This document shows positions 43,267-47,173 of a stretch of DNA of 47,173 nucleotides, piece after piece; the first letter of the stretch is position 1; each line of letters begins with the position of its first letter. The notes beneath the pieces were generated by a model. That model saw nothing but the letters and a program-made list of their open reading frames with translations. It did not search any database and had not been told where the DNA came from. This DNA comes from Candidatus Poribacteria bacterium (GTDB lineage: Bacteria > Poribacteria > WGA-4E > WGA-3G). The position numbers were made by a program, and so were the translations under genes. The DNA is taken from the NCBI GenBank assembly GCA_026710795.1, contig JAPOQK010000047.1, positions 1 to 47,173 of the forward strand. Direction: 5' to 3'.

Positions 43267-44268
43267 CTACATGTCAGTATTCCACTGAAGAACGACCCCA
43301 AGCAATCCTGGATTCCATTCCATCAGCATTTGATACGCTTTTGGGGCATCATGTCCAAGGACACGATGACTTATCATTGGTGCAACGATAAACCTCTTGT
43401 GTGCTATAAGTGACAACATCAAACGACTGTCATCTTCACTTGTCCAGAAATTTGATGATGACTCTTGACGTGGTCTGATGGAATTATGTGCGCCATAAAT
43501 AATGAGACCTTTTTTGTGTACATCTCGATAGAAATTAACCTTTGGAGTCTCACCTCGTGTACTTGCTAATAACACTACTCGTGCCCCCCAACCTGCTACA
43601 GCCAAAGCAGTGCTGATTGCATCTGGATGACCCGTAGCCTCAATTACTACAACTGGTCCTTTACCCATAGATGCTGCAGATAGTCTCTCAGAAAAATCCT
43701 TATCTTCAGGATTAAGAGTATAGTCTGCCCCGATGTCTTTAGATAGTTCCAGACGACTATCAGTCAAATCAGCAGCAATAATTGGCACTGCCCCACTTAA
43801 TTTAGCAAGTTGTAAGGCAAGCAATCCAATGAGTCCTTGACCAATAACCAAAGTCGGTTCCCCCAATTCAATTCTTGCTTTTCTTACCCCTTGAAGTGCA
43901 ATTGCACCGAGATTATAGAAAACTACTTCTTCAGCAGATACCTCTGAGGAATCAGCCTTTAGCAAACGATTACCTTTGGTAACAAAGTGGCTTGTATGTC
44001 CTTGTGTAGTAGCAATACGATCACCGACCTTGTATCCATTCACATCTTTTCCTACTTCCACCACTTTTCCAATATTGCTATAACCCGGTCGTAAAGGATA
44101 ACTACCTTGTGCATTCGGTAATCCTAATAAGAATGCTCGTTCAGTTCCAGGACTAATAAGTGTGCATTCAGTTGCAATCAGAACTTCATCAGATTTGATA
44201 GGAGGAATTTCGAACTCTTCTATCTCAACTTTTGCACGACTTGGCCATATTACCCGTTGACCTTTCAT
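43267..44268 (-). CDS. Zinc-type alcohol dehydrogenase-like (MDR) oxidoreductase
   Basis: This 333-residue medium-chain dehydrogenase/reductase has the N-terminal catalytic domain with Cys35 in ATECTLISPGTERA and GYSNIGKVVEVG. The nucleotide-binding Rossmann motif is TLVIGQGLIGLLALQLA, with an acidic residue after the second strand (AADLTDSR) that favours NAD. The structural-zinc loop is absent. Members of this subgroup act on polyols or sugar derivatives; the substrate is unknown. GAGGTAGG is 6-8 bases before the ATG. Only 13 bases separate the ATG from the T-tract of an upstream hairpin. EF-G follows after 27 bases. Confidence 0.8.
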   Translation of the reverse strand: MKGQRVIWPSRAKVEIEEFEIPPIKSDEVLIATECTLISPGTERAFLLGLPNAQGSYPLRPGYSNIGKVVEVGKDVNGYKVGDRIATTQGHTSHFVTKGNRLLKADSSEVSAEEVVFYNLGAIALQGVRKARIELGEPTLVIGQGLIGLLALQLAKLSGAVPIIAADLTDSRLELSKDIGADYTLNPEDKDFSERLSAASMGKGPVVVIEATGHPDAISTALAVAGWGARVVLLASTRGETPKVNFYRDVHKKGLIIYGAHNSIRPRQESSSNFWTSEDDSRLMLSLIAHKRFIVAPMISHRVLGHDAPKAYQMLMEWNPGLLGVVLQWNTDM

Positions 44269-44281
44269 GAAATCCTACCTC

Positions 44282-44332
44282 AAAAAATAAGGATAATCGT
44301 TTTTGAAGTATATCACAATAACGACTATCCTT
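44282..44332 (-). terminator. Terminator-shaped hairpin between htrA and the MDR gene, possible attenuator
   Basis: On the minus strand AAGGATA-G-TCGTT and AACGA-T-TATCCTT pair (12 bp with one internal mismatch) around an 18-base loop and are followed by ATTTTTT. It lies about 90 bases after the htrA stop. It ends only 13 bases before the MDR ATG, so any MDR promoter must lie upstream and transcription must pass the hairpin. A perfect TTGACA (44385-44380) is upstream, though its -10 partner is weak. Confidence 0.68.
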
Positions 44333-44421
44333 CAAATTATTATTATGTCTTAACAGAATACTGCAATTCTTTCTATTGATGTCAAAAGTAGAATCAATAG
44401 CAATTACCGTTAAAGGTAATA

Positions 44422-46020
44422 TTATCTTATCCTTAAGGTTACAAATCTACCACGTTGTCTTATATCCTCGAAATAGACAAGTGCTAAAGTTTCATTACTC
44501 TCATCAAGTTTTTCAACTATTGCCTCATAGTCTTCCAAAGATTGAATTTCATTATAATCTATCTCTTTAATAAGATAACCAACTCTAATTCCGTTCTTAT
44601 ATGCAGCACTTCTTGGATCAACATGCATGACGATAACACCTGTTTCGTCTTGGTGTCCATATTGTTGTGCCAGTTTTGGTGTCAATGATTGAACATGCAT
44701 TCCAGCTAATTGTAATGGACTAACATCCGGATCTATAGCCCTTTCCAAACTCTCAATAGCCTCTTCTGTCCGTTCATCTAATTTAACGGACAATTGAATT
44801 TCTTTATTGTTTCTTAAGACTTTCATTTTTGCTTTAGCACCAACACCTGCAGATCCAACAAGGTGCATCAAGTGGTTTGAGTCTCGAACTGTTTGACCAT
44901 CAAATTCAAGGATCACATCACCATGACGTAAACCTGCTTTATCTGCTGGACTTCCTCGTCCGACCTCATTTACAACTGCACCACGTACTTCATCAAGTTT
45001 CAGTTTTTCTGCTAAATCGTGAGATACGGATGCCATACTTATCCCAAGCCATCCACGTACTATTTTTCCATGTTCAATAAGCTGCGGTAATAGCTGACGT
45101 GCGGTATTACTTGGAATAGCAAATCCTATACCTACATTCCCAATTTCAATACCATTAGTAGCAATTAAGGTATTGATTCCAACCAATTCACCGCGTATAT
45201 TTATTAAAGCCCCACCACTATTACCGTGATTAATCGGTGTGTCAGTTTGTATGAAATTAGCATATTTTATGTTGTTGTTAGGACGGTTTTTTGCACTTAC
45301 AACACCACGTGTTACAGTTTGGGACAGGTTAAATGGTGTTCCAATTGCGATAACCCATTCACCCACTTCTAATGTATCAGAATCTCCAAATGGAAGTTCA
45401 GGTAAACCTTCAGCTTTAATTTTCAGAACTGCTAAATCAGTACCGCTAACCTCTGAACCAGACGGGTCTGTTCCAATTAACTCAGCGTCATATTCCTTAC
45501 CATCGGATAAAGTTACCAATATCTCATCAGCTTTTTCAACAACATGGTTGTTGGTAAGAATATAACCATCATCACTTATAATAACACCAGAACCGATTCC
45601 AACCGACTGTGGAACAGGAAGTTGATTATTGGGGATTGGATTTTTTTCAAATCTAAATTCTTCGTTCCTATCAGATCGAAACCTTTCCATAAAACGTCTT
45701 AATTGATCTCTATCCATGTCTTGATTTGGAAAAATATTAAATCTTGGAATAGTTTCATCAACTTTTCGCTCAGTAAAAGTGGTGATCTGCACAATAGAAG
45801 GACGTGTACGTTTGACTAAATTTATGAATGCGCGATTTGCCCGGTCAAGATGTTGAAAATCATCTGATTCTGTGAATGCATTGTGTGTATCACCTACAGC
45901 TGTAGGTACCACAAACTCATCTCCGCCTTGATAACTTATCACACTTATAGCAACGACAAGTCCAGTCAATATCAATAATAATGCTGCATGTCTGCTAAGT
46001 ATTCGTTTGATATTTAACAT
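44422..46020 (-). CDS. HtrA/DegP-like serine protease with two PDZ domains
   Basis: This envelope protease or chaperone removes misfolded proteins. The 532-residue protein has an N-terminal signal anchor (residues 11-30), a long linker rich in Arg and Asp (90-130), then the trypsin fold with His159 (TNNHVV), Asp195 (GTDLAVLK) and Ser268 (HGNSGGAL). Two PDZ domains follow, about 330-410 and 440-525. I chose the ATG at 46020 because GGAGG stands 8 bases before it; a TTG at 46035 lies inside that site. The leading Q-T-D-T-P-I-N-H-G-N-S-G-G has His where Pro is usual. Confidence 0.92.
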   Translation of the reverse strand: MLNIKRILSRHAALLLILTGLVVAISVISYQGGDEFVVPTAVGDTHNAFTESDDFQHLDRANRAFINLVKRTRPSIVQITTFTERKVDETIPRFNIFPNQDMDRDQLRRFMERFRSDRNEEFRFEKNPIPNNQLPVPQSVGIGSGVIISDDGYILTNNHVVEKADEILVTLSDGKEYDAELIGTDPSGSEVSGTDLAVLKIKAEGLPELPFGDSDTLEVGEWVIAIGTPFNLSQTVTRGVVSAKNRPNNNIKYANFIQTDTPINHGNSGGALINIRGELVGINTLIATNGIEIGNVGIGFAIPSNTARQLLPQLIEHGKIVRGWLGISMASVSHDLAEKLKLDEVRGAVVNEVGRGSPADKAGLRHGDVILEFDGQTVRDSNHLMHLVGSAGVGAKAKMKVLRNNKEIQLSVKLDERTEEAIESLERAIDPDVSPLQLAGMHVQSLTPKLAQQYGHQDETGVIVMHVDPRSAAYKNGIRVGYLIKEIDYNEIQSLEDYEAIVEKLDESNETLALVYFEDIRQRGRFVTLRIR

Positions 46021-46077
46021 TCTTTTTTCCTCCAATTTATATTATTATTCCACTTAGATTTGTGTCTTATTGTCTTA

Positions 46078-46138
46078 TCAAGATAAAAACACACCTTTAT
46101 AGAAAAAGAGTTGCAAAAAAATAAAAATAAGGTGTTTT
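46078..46138 (-). terminator. Possible terminator after the DUF1232 gene
   Basis: On the minus strand AAAACACCTT (46138-46129) and AAGGTGTGTTTT (46097-46086) can pair with a small bulge around a loop of about 31 bases, followed by TATCTTG. The first arm overlaps the stop codon. The loop is large and T-rich, so this is a weak call. Confidence 0.35.
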
Positions 46139-46490
46139 ATTCACCCTGAGAAATTCTATCTACGTGTTCTTTGACAATATCTTGAGGACAAGATTTTATG
46201 AATAGCCACCCACCTGGTACAAGTATAATGAATGCGCCTAATACAATGTCATCTAAACGTCCAAAGAATGGTAGGATAAAATCTCCATCAAAGGGGTATA
46301 TAAAATATGCAATAGCAAAAATGACTGCAATTATTTCAAATATAACAAGAATTGCTTTTCTATAGATTGGTATACGATTATCACGAAACAGACGCAATGT
46401 CAATCGAATGAAGTTTGGTAAATGGAGAAAGATACGTAAAAAACGAAATAAACCTCGTCCTTTACTGCCAAAGAAAAAAGGATTCATCAT
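46137..46490 (-). CDS. DUF1232 membrane protein
   Basis: This small inner-membrane protein of 117 residues has a basic amphipathic N-terminal part (RGLFRFLRIFLHLPNFIRLTLRLFRD). Two membrane helices then surround the family signature IYPFDGDFILPFFGRLDDIVLGAF, a variant of the DUF1232 pattern SPIDLIPDFIP...GYLDD. The C-terminus FIKSCPQDIVKEHV is also typical. The function of the family is not established. It lies upstream of htrA on the same strand, 117 bases away, with a possible weak terminator between them. Confidence 0.78.
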   Translation of the reverse strand: MMNPFFFGSKGRGLFRFLRIFLHLPNFIRLTLRLFRDNRIPIYRKAILVIFEIIAVIFAIAYFIYPFDGDFILPFFGRLDDIVLGAFIILVPGGWLFIKSCPQDIVKEHVDRISQGE

Positions 46491-46713
46491 ACGTTAATTT
46501 TATCAAATTAAGGTTGTCAGTGCAAATCAATTCTGTAATATCTGTCAGAGCCATTCAATTCTCTATATCAGTATGATTTATAGATATTATGTAATAGGGA
46601 TATATCGGTTTTACATGCAGGATTTATCTCTTCATATATATTTACGTTTAAGCACTCACTAATCCAATAAATTCATAAAGAATTGGTGGATTTAAAATGT
46701 AAAACTTTAGAGT

Positions 46714-46822
46714 TTTTAGAGTCAATCCTAATTTTTTCAATTATTTTTTATTGCTATAATCCCTTATCAGAACTGGTTTTACGGCTTATTTATGACTGTA
46801 TTAGTCATGATTGACTCTAAAA
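46714..46822. repeat. Inverted repeat pair with inner hairpin
   Basis: TTTTAGAGTCAATC (46714-46727) and GATTGACTCTAAAA (46809-46822) are perfect 14-bp inverted copies, with partial similarity extending to about 22 bp, and are 81 bases apart. Just inside the right arm, ATGACT (46792-46797) and AGTCAT (46803-46808) form a 6-bp hairpin. The layout resembles a very small MITE. Confidence 0.6.
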
Positions 46823-46840
46823 CTTTTAAGAATTTACTTA

Positions 46841-46915
46841 AGTGAGTTTTGTCGCGATTCGGAGATCGCTCCTACAGAAATGTGTCTCTTTAATTTCAAT
46901 GTTTAGCATAGTTTT
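46841..46915. repeat. Dispersed 75-bp repeat, right-edge copy
   Basis: Same orientation as 44-118 and about 72 of 75 identical by eye. It contains TTGTCGCGATTC, GAGATCGCTCCTACAG and AATTTCAATG. The similarity stops sharply on both sides, so the unit has defined ends. Confidence 0.85.
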
Positions 46916-47034
46916 CGGTTTTTTCGGATATATTTTTCACAATTCAATATAATCTCTTGTCGGTCGGGTAGAGAGAAGCGAAACTTATATCTGTTATTTT
47001 ACTGTTACATTGTTTATCAGTATGTGCTAAAAAG

Positions 47035-47130
47035 TGTGACCTTTTGCACGTCACCTGTGACTTAAAGAATTCAGTCAGGATAAGGAATGTGACGCGAATT
47101 TCGCTTTTTTTTCTGGGGCTTCTTTTGTTC
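47035..47130 (-). repeat. 96-bp dispersed repeat, copy B
   Basis: The reverse complement matches 32104-32199 end to end, with the GCGAAATTCGCGTCAC core identical and small differences near the GTCAC/GTGAC half-sites. The reading frame present in copy A is interrupted here by a stop, so the repeat is not maintained as coding sequence. Confidence 0.8.
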
Positions 47131-47173
47131 TTTTTTTATCTTGACCTACTTTGGATTTCTGATCGTGTCATCA

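Larger units (their letters stand above)
46491..47173. other. Repeat-only region at the right edge
   Basis: The last 683 bases contain no credible gene. They hold the inverted repeat at 46714-46822, the 75-bp repeat copy at 46841-46915 and copy B of the 96-bp repeat at 47035-47130. The remainder is AT-rich. Confidence 0.6.

Overview
The window is a 47 kb piece of an AT-rich bacterial chromosome carrying about 41 credible protein genes on both strands. I saw no rRNA, tRNA, CRISPR array, phage module or intact transposase gene. The gene families, together with many short palindromic repeats built on a GTAGGAGCGA...TCGCGA theme and a GGGGAATGCC...GGCATTCATACC hairpin, suggest a member of Candidatus Poribacteria or a close relative. 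The families that point this way are a DUF6785-type OPT-like membrane protein, a UxaC-like metal hydrolase, a LarA-like protein, xylose-isomerase-like barrels and stand-alone jelly-roll domains. The assignment is inference from family mix and repeat style; no marker gene was compared.

Layout. 1-4136 (+): dispersed repeat, orphan PotC-type permease, PKD-like lipoprotein, alanine racemase, orphan ABC ATPase, MazG-like pyrophosphohydrolase. 4160-8164 (-): a tight five-gene run, gapA-tpiA-secG-membrane protein-UxaC-like protein. 8619-11268 (+): an archaeal-type phosphopantothenate synthetase translationally coupled to a large OPT-like membrane protein. 11317-17010: YihY-family membrane protein (-), AlkD-like repair protein (+) and a heterodimeric ABC exporter pair (-). 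17619-22533 (+): fused NuoE-NuoF diaphorase, MFS transporter coupled to a jelly-roll protein, queC and a HAD hydrolase. 22582-22918: a MITE-like element with 70-bp terminal inverted repeats. 22926-25018 (-): LarA-like protein and a secreted lectin-fold protein. 25116-30716 (+): sbcD-sbcC and a sugar isomerase-like barrel. 30789-31492 (-): an IscU-like protein lacking most ligand residues, followed by an ErpA/IscA-type carrier. 31493-32396: promoter-rich gap with a repeat. 32397-34214 (+): GH5-like hydrolase and slipin. 34235-35860 (-): cyclophilin and KamA/EpmB-like radical SAM enzyme. 36282-41134 (+): disA, two proteins sharing NTF2-like modules, a 4HBT thioesterase and a cupin. 41143-46490 (-): DUF1232 protein, HtrA/DegP protease, MDR dehydrogenase and EF-G. 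46491-47173: repeats only.

Most of the content is housekeeping: glycolysis, cell wall, secretion, DNA repair, Fe-S assembly, queuosine, c-di-AMP and CoA. The signals that stand out are regulatory or repeat-based. Perfect palindromes overlap the promoters of the phosphopantothenate synthetase gene and of disA. A terminator-shaped hairpin sits 13 bases before the MDR dehydrogenase start. Two consensus promoters point away from each other across an otherwise empty gap. There is a MITE containing nested palindromes, and two repeat families have copies both inside the window and at its right edge. I did not find a clear new multi-gene system; the strongest candidates for novelty are the degenerate IscU-like scaffold, the phosphopantothenate-synthetase/transporter pair and the MITE.
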